A stretch of DNA of 64,000 bases from the NCBI RefSeq assembly GCF_001297015.1, contig NZ_LIGE01000023.1, positions 372,001 to 436,000 on the forward strand, given 5' to 3'. Made by a program: the position numbers and the translations under genes. Below the pieces are notes generated by a model. That model searched no databases, was not told the DNA's origin, and was given only the letters and a program-made list of their open reading frames with translations. This document shows positions 33,378-41,895 of the stretch, one piece after another. Source of the stretch: Pseudomonas sp. RIT-PI-r. Lineage in GTDB: Bacteria; Pseudomonadota; Gammaproteobacteria; Pseudomonadales; Pseudomonadaceae. Numbering within the stretch: position 1 is the first letter of the stretch; every line of letters starts with the position of its first letter.

Positions 33378-34526
33378 ATGACCAGCAGCTCGATCAGCGG
33401 TAATGCCCAACTGGACACGACGATCAGCCCTGCCCGCTTGCGGGTCACGGGGGACTGGACGCTTGCCCATTACGCCGAGCTCAAGACCCTGAGCGAGAAG
33501 CTTCGCGGCCAGTACGACACCAATACTCAAATTGACCTCAACAGCCTCGGCGCCCTCGACACTGCTGGCGCGTCGTTGCTGGTCGAACTGCTCGGCTCCG
33601 AACGTCTCGGTAAATCTGCCGAGCATCCTGATTGCACGATTTCCACCGCCGACCGTGCGCTGCTGCAAACCGTGTACTGCTCGATGAGCGATTTCTGCGT
33701 GCCGATCAAGGAGCCGGAAATCAGCGTCAGCGTGCAGTTGCTCACGCGCATCGGTCGCGCCGTCGATACCATCTGGCAAGACACCCTGCAGTTGCTCGGC
33801 TTCGTCGGCCTGATTCTGGAAACCATCGCTCGCAACCTGTTCCGGCCCAAGCGCTGGCGCATCACGCCGATGATCGCGCACATCGAACAGACCGGCCTCG
33901 ACGCCGCCCCCATCGTGGCGTTACTGACCTTTCTGGTGGGCGCGGTGGTGGCGTTTCTCGGCGCGACGGTGCTGGCCAGTTTCGGCGCGACGATTTTTAC
34001 CGTGGACCTGGTGGGCTTCTCGTTCCTGCGCGAATTCGGCGTGCTGCTCACGGCGATCCTGATGGCCGGGCGCACCGCCAGTGCCTTCACCGCGCAGATC
34101 GGTTCGATGAAGGCCAACGAAGAAATCGACGCGATCCGCACCCTCGGCCTCGACCCGATGGAGTTGCTGGTGGTGCCGCGTGTGCTGGCGATGCTGGTGG
34201 CGCTGCCGATGCTGACGTTTCTGGCGATGCTCTGCGGGATCATTGGTGGCGGCGTGGTTTGCGCGGTGTCGCTGGATATCTCGCCGGCGATGTTCCTGAC
34301 GCTGTTGCAGTCGGACATCGGCGTGCAGCACTTTCTGGTCGGCTTGGTGAAGGCGCCGATCTTCGCCTTCATCATTGCCGCGATTGGTTGCCTGGAAGGC
34401 TTCAAGGTCAGCGGCAGTGCGGAGTCGGTCGGCGCCCACACCACGTCGGCCGTGGTGCAGTCGATTTTCGTGGTGATCGTGCTCGATGCGGTGGCCGCGC
34501 TGTTCTTCATGGAGATGGGCTGGTGA
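33378..34526 (+). CDS. MlaE-type ABC lipid transporter permease with N-terminal STAS domain
   Basis: Inner-membrane permease of an MCE (mammalian cell entry) lipid-transport system. In the 382-residue protein, residues 1-100 form a STAS domain (QIDLNSLGALDTAGASLLVELL), and residues from about 155 form the MlaE permease with several membrane helices. The conserved cytoplasmic helix TAQIGSMKANEEIDAIRTLGLDP lies near 235-257. In most Mla systems STAS is a separate protein (MlaB); here the two are fused. It begins a four-gene operon (permease, ATPase, MCE protein, lipoprotein) with overlaps of 4 bp between the first two. Confidence 0.9.
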   Translation: MTSSSISGNAQLDTTISPARLRVTGDWTLAHYAELKTLSEKLRGQYDTNTQIDLNSLGALDTAGASLLVELLGSERLGKSAEHPDCTISTADRALLQTVYCSMSDFCVPIKEPEISVSVQLLTRIGRAVDTIWQDTLQLLGFVGLILETIARNLFRPKRWRITPMIAHIEQTGLDAAPIVALLTFLVGAVVAFLGATVLASFGATIFTVDLVGFSFLREFGVLLTAILMAGRTASAFTAQIGSMKANEEIDAIRTLGLDPMELLVVPRVLAMLVALPMLTFLAMLCGIIGGGVVCAVSLDISPAMFLTLLQSDIGVQHFLVGLVKAPIFAFIIAAIGCLEGFKVSGSAESVGAHTTSAVVQSIFVVIVLDAVAALFFMEMGW

Positions 34527-35326
34527 GTCGTCTACCCCGCGCGCCCTCGGAGGCGGTGATCGAGGTTCGTGGCCTGTGCAATCGCTTCGGCAGCCAGAGC
34601 GTGCACGAGAACCTCGATCTGGATTTGTACAAAGGCGAAATTCTCGCCGTGGTCGGTGGTTCCGGCAGCGGCAAATCGGTGCTGCTGCGCAGCATTGTCG
34701 GTTTGCGCCGGCCCAGCGAAGGTATGGTCAAAGTGTTCGGCAAAAACCTGCCGAGCCTGTCCGAGCATGAGCGCTCGCTGGTCGAACGCCGCTTTGGCGT
34801 GCTGTTCCAGAAAGGCGCACTGTTCTCGTCGCTGACGGTGACCGAGAACGTCGCCCTGCCCCTCATCGAACACGCCGGCCTCAGCCGCAACGACGCCGAA
34901 CACTTGGCCGCGGTGAAGCTGGCGCTGGCCGGGCTGCCGTTGTCAGCGGCGGACAAATACCCGGCGTCGCTGTCCGGCGGCATGATCAAGCGCGCCGCGC
35001 TGGCCCGGGCCCTGGCGCTGGATCCGGACATTCTGTTCCTTGACGAACCCACCGCCGGCCTCGATCCGATTGGCGCGGCGCAGTTCGATCAATTGATCCT
35101 GACCCTGCGCGATGCCCTCGGCCTCAGTGTGTTTCTGGTGACCCACGACCTCGACACGCTCTACACCATCACCGACCGTGTGGCGGTGCTGGCGCAGAAG
35201 AAAGTGCTGGTCGCCGGTCCCATCGACGTCGTCTCGGAAACCGACGACGCGTGGATCCACGAATACTTCCACGGCCCGCGCGGCCGCTCGGCGCTGGACG
35301 CCGCCAAATTGCTCAACGAGGTCTGA
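34523..35326 (+). CDS. ABC transporter ATPase of the MCE lipid-transport system (MlaF-like)
   Basis: The 267-residue ATPase powers lipid movement across the envelope with the MlaE-type permease. Walker A is GGSGSGKS (near 47-54), the signature motif LSGGMIKRAALAR (near 150) and Walker B ILFLDEPTAGLD (near 172). The ABC signature LSGGM is characteristic of MlaF relatives. The start is a GTG at 34523 that overlaps the permease stop codon by 4 bp (GTGA); no ATG exists at a suitable position. The gene ends 1 bp before the MCE gene. Confidence 0.93.
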   Translation: MSRLPRAPSEAVIEVRGLCNRFGSQSVHENLDLDLYKGEILAVVGGSGSGKSVLLRSIVGLRRPSEGMVKVFGKNLPSLSEHERSLVERRFGVLFQKGALFSSLTVTENVALPLIEHAGLSRNDAEHLAAVKLALAGLPLSAADKYPASLSGGMIKRAALARALALDPDILFLDEPTAGLDPIGAAQFDQLILTLRDALGLSVFLVTHDLDTLYTITDRVAVLAQKKVLVAGPIDVVSETDDAWIHEYFHGPRGRSALDAAKLLNEV

Positions 35327-35327
35327 C

Positions 35328-36266
35328 ATGGAAACCCGAGCGCATCATGTATTGATCGGCCTGTTCACCGTGATTGTGGTGGCAGGCGCCCTGCTCTTCG
35401 GTCTGTTCCTGGCCAAGTCCAGCGTCGACACCGAGTTCAAGGATTATGAAGTCGTCTTCAACGAGGCCGTCAGCGGTCTGTCCAAGGGCAGTTCGGTGCA
35501 ATACAGCGGGATCAAGGTCGGCGATGTGATCAGCCTGCGCCTTGATCCGAAAGACCCACGGCGGGTGCTGGCGCGGATTCGTCTGGCCGGTGACACCCCG
35601 GTCAAGGAAGACACCCAGGCGAAACTGGCGCTGGCCGGGATCACTGGCACGTCGATCATCCAGCTCAGCGGTGGCACGCCGCAGAGCCCGAAACTGAGTG
35701 GTCATGACGGCAAGCTGCCGCTGATCGTCGCTTCGCCCTCGCCTATCTCGCGCCTGCTCAATGACAGCAACGATTTGATGACCGGCATCAGCGCGCTGCT
35801 GCATAACGCCAATCAGATGTTCTCCCCGGAAAACGTCGAACGTGTGAGCAAAACCCTCGCGCATCTGGAGCAAACCACCGGCACCATCAACGATCAACGC
35901 GGCGACATCAAACAGGCCATGCAGCAATTGGCGACGGTCGGCAAGCAGGCCGGCAGCATGCTCGAACAAACTTCGCTGCTGATGCGCAACGCCAACGGCC
36001 TGATCAACGATCAAGGCAAGCAAGCACTGGGCAGCGCCGAGCAGGCGATGAAGTCGCTGGAGCAAAGCACCGCGACGATCAGCACCCTGCTCAACAAAAA
36101 CGAAAACTCCCTCGACAATGGCATGCAGGGCCTCAACGGCCTGGCCCCGGCGATCCGCGAATTGCGCGAGACGCTGACCTCGCTGCGCGCCATCTCGCAA
36201 CGCCTTGAGGCCAACCCCAGCGGCTACCTGCTGGGCCGCGACAAGAACAAGGAATTCACGCCATGA
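35328..36266 (+). CDS. MCE-domain substrate-binding protein (MlaD/PqiB-like)
   Basis: The 312-residue protein is anchored by one N-terminal helix (VLIGLFTVIVVAGALLFGLFLA, about 8-29), with a single MCE domain (about residues 38-118; YEVVFNEAVSGLSKGSSVQYSGIKVGDV). A long, Gln/Asn-rich coiled-coil or helical region follows (about 140-290) that in related proteins forms hexameric tubes or channels through the periplasm. It binds lipid and passes it to or from the permease. The start ATG 35328 directly follows the ATPase stop, and the stop overlaps the lipoprotein gene. Confidence 0.9.
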   Translation: METRAHHVLIGLFTVIVVAGALLFGLFLAKSSVDTEFKDYEVVFNEAVSGLSKGSSVQYSGIKVGDVISLRLDPKDPRRVLARIRLAGDTPVKEDTQAKLALAGITGTSIIQLSGGTPQSPKLSGHDGKLPLIVASPSPISRLLNDSNDLMTGISALLHNANQMFSPENVERVSKTLAHLEQTTGTINDQRGDIKQAMQQLATVGKQAGSMLEQTSLLMRNANGLINDQGKQALGSAEQAMKSLEQSTATISTLLNKNENSLDNGMQGLNGLAPAIRELRETLTSLRAISQRLEANPSGYLLGRDKNKEFTP

Positions 36267-36889
36267 AGCTGACTCGCCTCGCCCTTTTCGCTGCTGGCAT
36301 TTCGCTGATCAGCGCGTGTTCGATTCTGCCCCAGGCCGAGCCGTCGGACGTGTATCGCTTGCCGGCCGCACAGGCGCCCGCCTCGGCCAGTTCGGCAGCA
36401 ACGCAGCACTGGTCGCTGCGACTGAACAAGTTGCAGGCCAGTGAGGCTTTGAACCGGCCGACGATTGCGGTGATTCCGCAGGGCGATGTGATCAGCAGCT
36501 ACAAGGGCTCGCGCTGGAGTGATCCGGCGCCGGTGCTGGTGCGCAATCGCTTGCTCGACGGCTTTGCGCGTGATGGCCGAGTGACGTTGCTCAGTACCGA
36601 TGACAGCAACTTTGCGGCGGATCTGGAATTGGGCGGGAATTTGCAGGCGTTTCAGACCGAGTATCAGGGCGCGCAGGCCAGCGTTGTGTTGCGGGTTGAT
36701 GCGTTATTGGTGCGCGGCTATGACCAGCGCATTCTGGCCAGTCGCCGGTTTGAAGAGCGCCAGCCGCTGAGTGATGTGCAGGTGCCGGCGGTGGTTGCCG
36801 GGTTCGGCCAGGCCAGTGATCGCTTGACCGCCAAAGTCGTGGCTTGGGCCGTCGACCAGGGCCAGAAACTCGCGCCCCCAAAACCCTAA
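36263..36889 (+). CDS. ABC-type transport auxiliary lipoprotein (PqiC-like)
   Basis: The 208-residue lipoprotein has a lipobox LISAC with lipidated Cys at about residue 19 and is presumably outer-membrane located. The mature part has VYRLPAAQAP, RPTIAVIPQGDVISSYKGSRWSDPAPVLVRNRLLDGF and ALLVRGYDQRILASRRFEER, typical of the PqiC/YmbA family that partners MCE proteins. It overlaps the MCE gene by 4 bp and closes the operon. A family A REPIN follows 18 bp after the stop. Confidence 0.88.
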   Translation: MKLTRLALFAAGISLISACSILPQAEPSDVYRLPAAQAPASASSAATQHWSLRLNKLQASEALNRPTIAVIPQGDVISSYKGSRWSDPAPVLVRNRLLDGFARDGRVTLLSTDDSNFAADLELGGNLQAFQTEYQGAQASVVLRVDALLVRGYDQRILASRRFEERQPLSDVQVPAVVAGFGQASDRLTAKVVAWAVDQGQKLAPPKP

Positions 36890-36906
36890 GCCCAACACAC
36901 AACCCC

Positions 36907-36996
36907 TGTAGGAGTGAGCCTGCTCGCGATAGCGGTGTATCAATAGCCATCAACGGTGACTGATACACCGCTATCGCGAGCAGGCTCACTCCTACA
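36907..36996. repeat. REPIN, family A copy 5
   Basis: Standard inward-facing arms between the convergent MCE operon and the SpmA-SpmB gene. Confidence 0.9.
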
Positions 36997-37010
36997 GTTT
37001 GGAATTGTGG

Positions 37011-38240
37011 TTAGCCGAAGAACCAGTAGCAGACGAAAATGGCACCAACGACCCCGGCAAACTCCGCCAACAACGCACACCCCACCGCATGCCGCGCGCG
37101 CTGAATCCCCACCGCGCCGAAATACACCGCCAGCACATAGAACGTGGTCTCGGTACTGCCCTGAATAGTCGCCGCGACCAGCGCCGGGAAGCTGTCGACC
37201 CCTGAGGTCTTCATCGTCTCGATCAACATCGCCCGCGCTGCGCTGCCGGAGAACGGTTTGACCATCGCCGTCGGCAACGCATCGACAAACCGCGTGTCCC
37301 AACCGGCCCACTCGACCAGATGACGAATGCCGTCGAGCCCGAAGTCCAGCGCACCGGAGGCGCGCAACACGCCCACCGCGCAGAGCATCGCCACCAGATA
37401 CGGCAGCAGATTCTTTGCGACATCGAAGCCTTCTTTGGCGCCTTCAACGAACGCCTCGTAGACCTTCACTTTCTTTAACGCGCCGATCAGCAAGAACAGC
37501 ATGATCAACCCAAACAGCGTGAGATTGCCGAGGATCGACGACAGTCCCGCCAAAGCCGTCGCCGAAAGGGTGCCCAGCAGCGCCATGAAGCCGCCGAGAA
37601 TCAGCGCGCCGGGAATCAGATACGCCAACACCACCGGATCCCAGATCCGCAGACGCTGCATGAACGCCACCGAGAGGAAGCCGACAATCGTCGAGCAACT
37701 GGTCGCCAGCAGGATCGGCAGAAACACCAGTGTCGGGTCCGGCGCGCCTTGCTGGGCGCGGTACATGAAGATCGTCACCGGCAGCAGGGTCAGGGAGGAG
37801 GCGTTGAGCACCAGGAAGAGGATTTGCGCGTTACTGGCGATGGTGGCACTGGGATTGAGCTCCTGCAGCGCCTTCATGGCTTTCAGGCCGATGGGCGTGG
37901 CCGCGTTGTCGAGGCCCAGACCGTTGGCAGCGAAGTTCAACGTGATCAGGCCGAGGGCAGGGTGACCGGCCGGGACTTCCGGCATCAGCCGCAGAAACAG
38001 CGGGCCGAGGACTTTCGCCAACCACTCTACGATCCCGGCTTTTTCGGCAATGCGCAGAAAGCCCAGCCACAGGGTGAGGGTGCCGAACAGCAGCACCATG
38101 ACTTCGACCGAAAGCTTGGCCATGGCGAAAATGCTTTCCACCATCGCCGCGAAGATCCCGGCGTTGCCGCCGATCAGCCACTGCGCCAGCGCCGACACGG
38201 CTGCGACGATAAAGAAGCCAAGCCACAGGCCATTAAGCAT
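37011..38240 (-). CDS. Fused SpmA-SpmB-type nucleoside-recognition membrane protein
   Basis: The 409-residue membrane protein contains two related halves. The first (about 1-200) shows ITLNFAANGLGLDNAATPIGLKAM, the SpmA signature. The second (about 205-409) shows AAMLCAVGVLRASGALDF... and MVKPFSGSAARAMLIETMKTSG with STETTFYVLAVYFGAVGI, the SpmB signature. In Bacillus these are two separate spore-maturation proteins. In Pseudomonas, which does not sporulate, the fused form is common and has no proven function; a transport role is suspected from the gate-domain fold. The length equals SpmA plus SpmB. Confidence 0.8.
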   Translation of the reverse strand: MLNGLWLGFFIVAAVSALAQWLIGGNAGIFAAMVESIFAMAKLSVEVMVLLFGTLTLWLGFLRIAEKAGIVEWLAKVLGPLFLRLMPEVPAGHPALGLITLNFAANGLGLDNAATPIGLKAMKALQELNPSATIASNAQILFLVLNASSLTLLPVTIFMYRAQQGAPDPTLVFLPILLATSCSTIVGFLSVAFMQRLRIWDPVVLAYLIPGALILGGFMALLGTLSATALAGLSSILGNLTLFGLIMLFLLIGALKKVKVYEAFVEGAKEGFDVAKNLLPYLVAMLCAVGVLRASGALDFGLDGIRHLVEWAGWDTRFVDALPTAMVKPFSGSAARAMLIETMKTSGVDSFPALVAATIQGSTETTFYVLAVYFGAVGIQRARHAVGCALLAEFAGVVGAIFVCYWFFG

Positions 38241-38295
38241 CAGTCAAATCCCCCGAAGAATGCCGCGAATGATAGCGGGGTCGCCAGAAACGACA

Positions 38296-38317
38296 AACCC
38301 CGGATTTCTCCGGGGTT
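38296..38317. terminator. Possible weak terminator hairpin (AACCCCGGA...TCCGGGGTT)
   Basis: A 9-bp perfect stem with a 4-nt loop. On the minus strand it is followed by TGTCGTTTC, which is only a poor T tract. It may serve gltP, which ends 120 bp upstream on that strand. Confidence 0.35.
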
Positions 38318-38338
38318 CGTATGGCTGACTCGGTCCTC

Positions 38339-38428
38339 TGTAGGAGTGAGCCTGCTCGCGATGAGGGCGGCACATTCAACATCTCTGTTGTTTGGTACAC
38401 CGCCATCGCGAGCAGGCTCACTCCTACA
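38339..38428. repeat. REPIN, family A copy 6
   Basis: Inward-facing arms between gltP and the SpmA-SpmB gene. The inner bases (GATGAGGGCGG and CGCCATCGCG) have drifted slightly from the other copies. Confidence 0.9.
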
Positions 38429-38438
38429 GGGTTTTGTG

Positions 38439-39770
38439 TCAGTTCTTGGAGATTTCGCCCGCTGGCAGTTTTTCCTTGCTGCGCCAGTGCGGCAGGGAGT
38501 TCCAGTAGCGCTCGCCCTTGGCATCGTCGTACATGCCTTCCCAGCGCGAGATAACCAGTACAGCCAGGGCGTTACCGATCACGTTCAGTGCGGTACGGGC
38601 CATGTCCATGACGCGGTCGACACCGGCGATGAAGGCCAGACCTTCCAGCGGGATACCGACGCTGCCCAGGGTGGCCAGCAGCACCACGAAGGAAACGCCC
38701 GGTACGCCGGCGATGCCTTTGGAGGTGACCATCAGGGTCAGCACCAGCAGCAGTTGTTGGCTGATCGACAGGTCGATGCCGTACAGCTGCGCGATGAAGA
38801 TTGCCGCGATCGACTGATACAGGGTCGAACCGTCGAGGTTGAACGAGTAACCGGTCGGCACCACGAAGCTGCAGATCGCTTTCGGTGCGCCGTAGGCTTC
38901 CATCTTCTCGATCACGCGCGGCAGCACGGTTTCCGAAGAAGCGGTGGAGTAGGCCAGCACCAGCTCATCCTTGAAGATGCGCATCAGCTTGAACACCGAG
39001 AAACCGAACATCTTGGCGATCAGGCCCAGCACTACGAAGGCGAAGAAGGCGATGGCGAAGTAAACCAGGATCACCAGTTTGGCCAGCGGCAGCAGGGAAG
39101 CGAAACCGAAGTTGGCCACGGTCACCGCGATCAGTGCGAATACGCCGATCGGGGCGTAGTTCATGATCATGTGGGTGACTTTGAACATGCTTTCCGAGAC
39201 GCCCTGGAACATCTTCACCAGCGGCTCGCGCAGGTCCGACTGCAGGCTCGACAGACCGAGACCGAACAGCACGGAGAAGAAGATGATCGGCAGCATTTCG
39301 CCGCGGGCCATGGCCGCGAAGATGTTCGACGGGATCAGGTTGAGGATGGTCTCGATGAACGCGTGTTCATGCTGTACTTCGGCGGCAGTGGCCTGGTACT
39401 TGGAGATGTCCACTGTGCCGAGGGTGCTCATGTCGATGCCGGCACCCGGATGGAACAGGTTGGCCAGCAACAGGCCGACAACGATGGCGATGGTGGTGAC
39501 GATTTCGAAATAGATGATCGTCTTCAGGCCGATGCGCCCAAGCTTCTTCGCGTCGCCGACGCCGGCGATGCCGACGATCAGGGACGAGATGACGATCGGG
39601 ATCACGATCATCTTGATCAGACGGATAAAGATATCGCCTGCTGGTTGCAGGACGTTGCTGATCCACCAGGCCTTCTCGGCACTGAAGTGGTTGAGCAACG
39701 CACCGATTGCAATACCCAGAACCAGACCGATGAGGATCTGCCAGGCGAGGCTAATTTTTGCCTTCTTCAT
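38439..39770 (-). CDS. gltP: Glutamate/aspartate:proton symporter
   Basis: Imports acidic amino acids with protons across the inner membrane (dicarboxylate/amino acid:cation symporter family). The 443-residue protein shows IRLIKMIVIPIVISSLIVGIAGVG (near 48-72), ASSETVLPRVIEKMEAYGAPKAICSFVVPTGYSFNLDGSTLYQ (near 290-333) and the serine-rich and NLDG hairpin motifs for substrate and cation binding. The N-terminus MKKAKISLAWQILIGLVLGI matches GltP better than DctA. The start is ATG 39770; the longer frame to 39926 is unlikely. A promoter must lie in the large gap to its right. Confidence 0.9.
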   Translation of the reverse strand: MKKAKISLAWQILIGLVLGIAIGALLNHFSAEKAWWISNVLQPAGDIFIRLIKMIVIPIVISSLIVGIAGVGDAKKLGRIGLKTIIYFEIVTTIAIVVGLLLANLFHPGAGIDMSTLGTVDISKYQATAAEVQHEHAFIETILNLIPSNIFAAMARGEMLPIIFFSVLFGLGLSSLQSDLREPLVKMFQGVSESMFKVTHMIMNYAPIGVFALIAVTVANFGFASLLPLAKLVILVYFAIAFFAFVVLGLIAKMFGFSVFKLMRIFKDELVLAYSTASSETVLPRVIEKMEAYGAPKAICSFVVPTGYSFNLDGSTLYQSIAAIFIAQLYGIDLSISQQLLLVLTLMVTSKGIAGVPGVSFVVLLATLGSVGIPLEGLAFIAGVDRVMDMARTALNVIGNALAVLVISRWEGMYDDAKGERYWNSLPHWRSKEKLPAGEISKN

Positions 39771-40478
39771 TATCTTTACCCTTACTTGCGTTTGACTCAG
39801 GCACATGCAGGAACTGGAACGCTTTTTAGCGGAAAAGTCTGTGCATCTGCCTCCGTATAAGGTGCCCCGAAGCGCGTGTTTACGGCTCTTCGGCAGGCGA
39901 AAAAAGGCGCAACTATTCCGATGCAAGGTTGCGACGTCTAATGCCGTAAACGCCTACCCTATGCCGAATCGGCATGAGCTTTTTTAATTGAAACTGGCGT
40001 CCCAACCGGTTCGATTGTGACATTTCGGCCGGCATAAGTGCCGTGAACCGGCCATCACAGCGGAGGTTGGTTGTTTTTTGAGCAAGGAAAATTCATCAAA
40101 AACGTTAGGAAAAAGCCTACGTAGGAAGACTAGAAGTCCCACTGTTTAAGTGGACTCTTTGTCGATATACGGTCGCCATGAAACACCGCGTAATGTTTTT
40201 GCGCGCAGTGTCAGCGATAAAAAGGATGAGCTGGACGCTCTGGATCAATGTTTTGCTCGATTGAAAGCTCAGCGCAAGTCCGTCGATCGATGCTGGATCG
40301 GCGAACCTGCGGCGCAGCTTTTTAATTGCCCTGACCCGGCCCTTGCGCAGGCACTCCCTGTACCCGTAGGTCACTCCGACCCTGCAACAGTCAGAACGTC
40401 CCGGCCCCTTGGTCATGCGCCGGCCTTCCTCAGGTGGGCGCAATGGAAGGCAGCAGGGCTGCTGCCTTCATGTTCAGA
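39771..40478. other. 708-bp gene-free region between gltP and the Ivy-type gene
   Basis: It holds the gltP promoter on the minus strand. Visible structures are ATGCC-GAATC-GGCAT (39961-39975) followed by GAGCTTTTTTAA on the plus strand (terminator-like), GGCCGG/CCGGCC arms near 40027-40053, and a 10-bp stem GAAGGCAGCA/TGCTGCCTTC at 40446-40469 just past the Ivy stop without a T tract. Short frames here (for example 40150-40560) have no ribosome-binding site, no family resemblance and no codon pattern like the neighbours, so I call no gene. I looked for a sigma-54 promoter for gltP and found none convincing. Confidence 0.5.
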
Positions 40479-40943
40479 TCAGTACCAGTTCGGATCTTTC
40501 TTGAGGGTTTCCATCAGAAGATCCTGCATGCCCTGGTCGGGTTTGCCGAGGAAGCGGTAGGTGGCATGTCGCGTGGGCGACTTGTCGGCCGGCAGTCCTT
40601 CGGGGACATCGACGAGCATGGCGTATGCGTCTTTCTTGTCGAAACTGAAGGCGACGATCAAGCGGTGGTTCAGGCACTTGTCTGCAGATTCGCAGAGCGG
40701 GCCAACCAGATACTGGTCGCCATCTTCAGTCACGGCATTCATCTGTTGGTCAGGCGTGCCGGACAGGTTCATCACCCATTCCGGCAGGCGCTCTTCCTTC
40801 TTCACCACGCCTTCCCAGGTTTGCCGATACTGCGGGTCGGAACTCAACAGTTCGTTGACCCGCGCCTGGCCATCGTTGGCCGCCATCGCCATGGCACTAC
40901 CGCCCAGAAGCAGGGCGGCTGCCAGTGTCTTTAAAACAGTCAT
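40479..40943 (-). CDS. Ivy-type inhibitor of vertebrate lysozyme (periplasmic)
   Basis: The 154-residue protein has a signal peptide (MTVLKTLAAALLLGGSAMAMA, cleavage near 21). The mature domain carries the family's two conserved cysteines in LCESADKCLNHRLIVAF (near 83-99), equivalent to the C-x-P-H-D-C loop of E. coli Ivy that blocks the lysozyme active site. The loop is not the exact canonical motif, as in the second Pseudomonas paralogue. Gene order (near algB, as PA5481) supports the call. Ivy proteins protect peptidoglycan from C-type lysozyme and perhaps control autolysis. It is the third gene downstream in a minus-strand group with the DUF1328 gene. Confidence 0.72.
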   Translation of the reverse strand: MTVLKTLAAALLLGGSAMAMAANDGQARVNELLSSDPQYRQTWEGVVKKEERLPEWVMNLSGTPDQQMNAVTEDGDQYLVGPLCESADKCLNHRLIVAFSFDKKDAYAMLVDVPEGLPADKSPTRHATYRFLGKPDQGMQDLLMETLKKDPNWY

Positions 40944-40945
40944 CG

Positions 40946-41468
<523 letters not shown>

Positions 41469-41555
41469 CCTGGGTTCCTCACTCTTATTCGGTTGGGGCA
41501 GTTCATGTCTGCCCGGGCTGTAAGAGATATTGCAGCCTGCATGCCAGTTTTTTGT

Positions 41556-41585
41556 TTGAAAAAAAATCAATAAAATCAATATGTT
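41556..41585 (+). promoter_or_regulatory. Candidate sigma-70 promoter upstream of the algB leader
   Basis: TTGAAA (41556-41561), an 18-bp AT-rich spacer, then TATGTT (41580-41585). A transcript would begin near 41592, leading into the hairpin array described next. Confidence 0.4.
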
Positions 41586-41619
41586 ACAAGTGTGAGGAAA
41601 AGCGTTCGCGACGCATCCT

Positions 41620-41663
41620 GCACGATGGCTCATCTGGCATCGTGCGCAATGCACGATTTTTTC
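41620..41663 (+). promoter_or_regulatory. Possible attenuator or sRNA terminator in the algB leader
   Basis: Three complementary segments: GCACGATG (41620-41627), CATCGTGC (41638-41645) and GCACGAT (41651-41657) followed by six T. Segments 2 and 3 form a 7-bp terminator hairpin with a T run. Segments 1 and 2 form an 8-bp stem that would prevent it. This is the arrangement of a transcription attenuator; alternatively it is the end of a roughly 70-nt sRNA. The T run shows that the functional strand is plus, towards algB. Confidence 0.45.
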
Positions 41664-41895
41664 GTAGGAGAATTCATTCTTATGGAATTGAGAGCAGGGC
41701 GCAGATGTCAGAAAAGGACGCAGGTAATGCCCTGCAAACCGGTGACTGTTTAAATAACCAACAAAATCAATGTATTGGCCGTAACGGCAGGAGAGAGCTA
41801 CCCTCCTATGGCTGGCATCGTTCAGAATCAACCATGCAACTTGCCCGATTTTTCCGGGACTAACCCAAGACCAATCACTATGGAGCGTAGGAAAA

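Noticed and set aside
32100..33881. Minus-strand 593-codon frame across DUF5924 and the permease gene
   Set aside because: It crosses a REPIN and two real genes, with no credible protein features.
38439..39770. DctA (C4-dicarboxylate transporter) instead of GltP
   Set aside because: The N-terminus and overall pattern fit GltP better, although both belong to the same family, so some doubt remains.
37749..39860. Long plus-strand reading frame of 703 codons opposite SpmA-SpmB and gltP
   Set aside because: It spans two real genes on the other strand and a REPIN; composition (His/Gln/Asp-rich) is typical of a shadow of a membrane-protein gene.
39771..40100. Sigma-54 promoter for gltP
   Set aside because: Searching by eye for TGGCAC-N5-TTGCA on the minus strand gave no convincing match.
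40150..40560. 136-codon plus-strand frame in the gltP-Ivy gap
   Set aside because: It has no ribosome-binding site, overlaps the end of the Ivy gene, and its amino-acid pattern is not protein-like.
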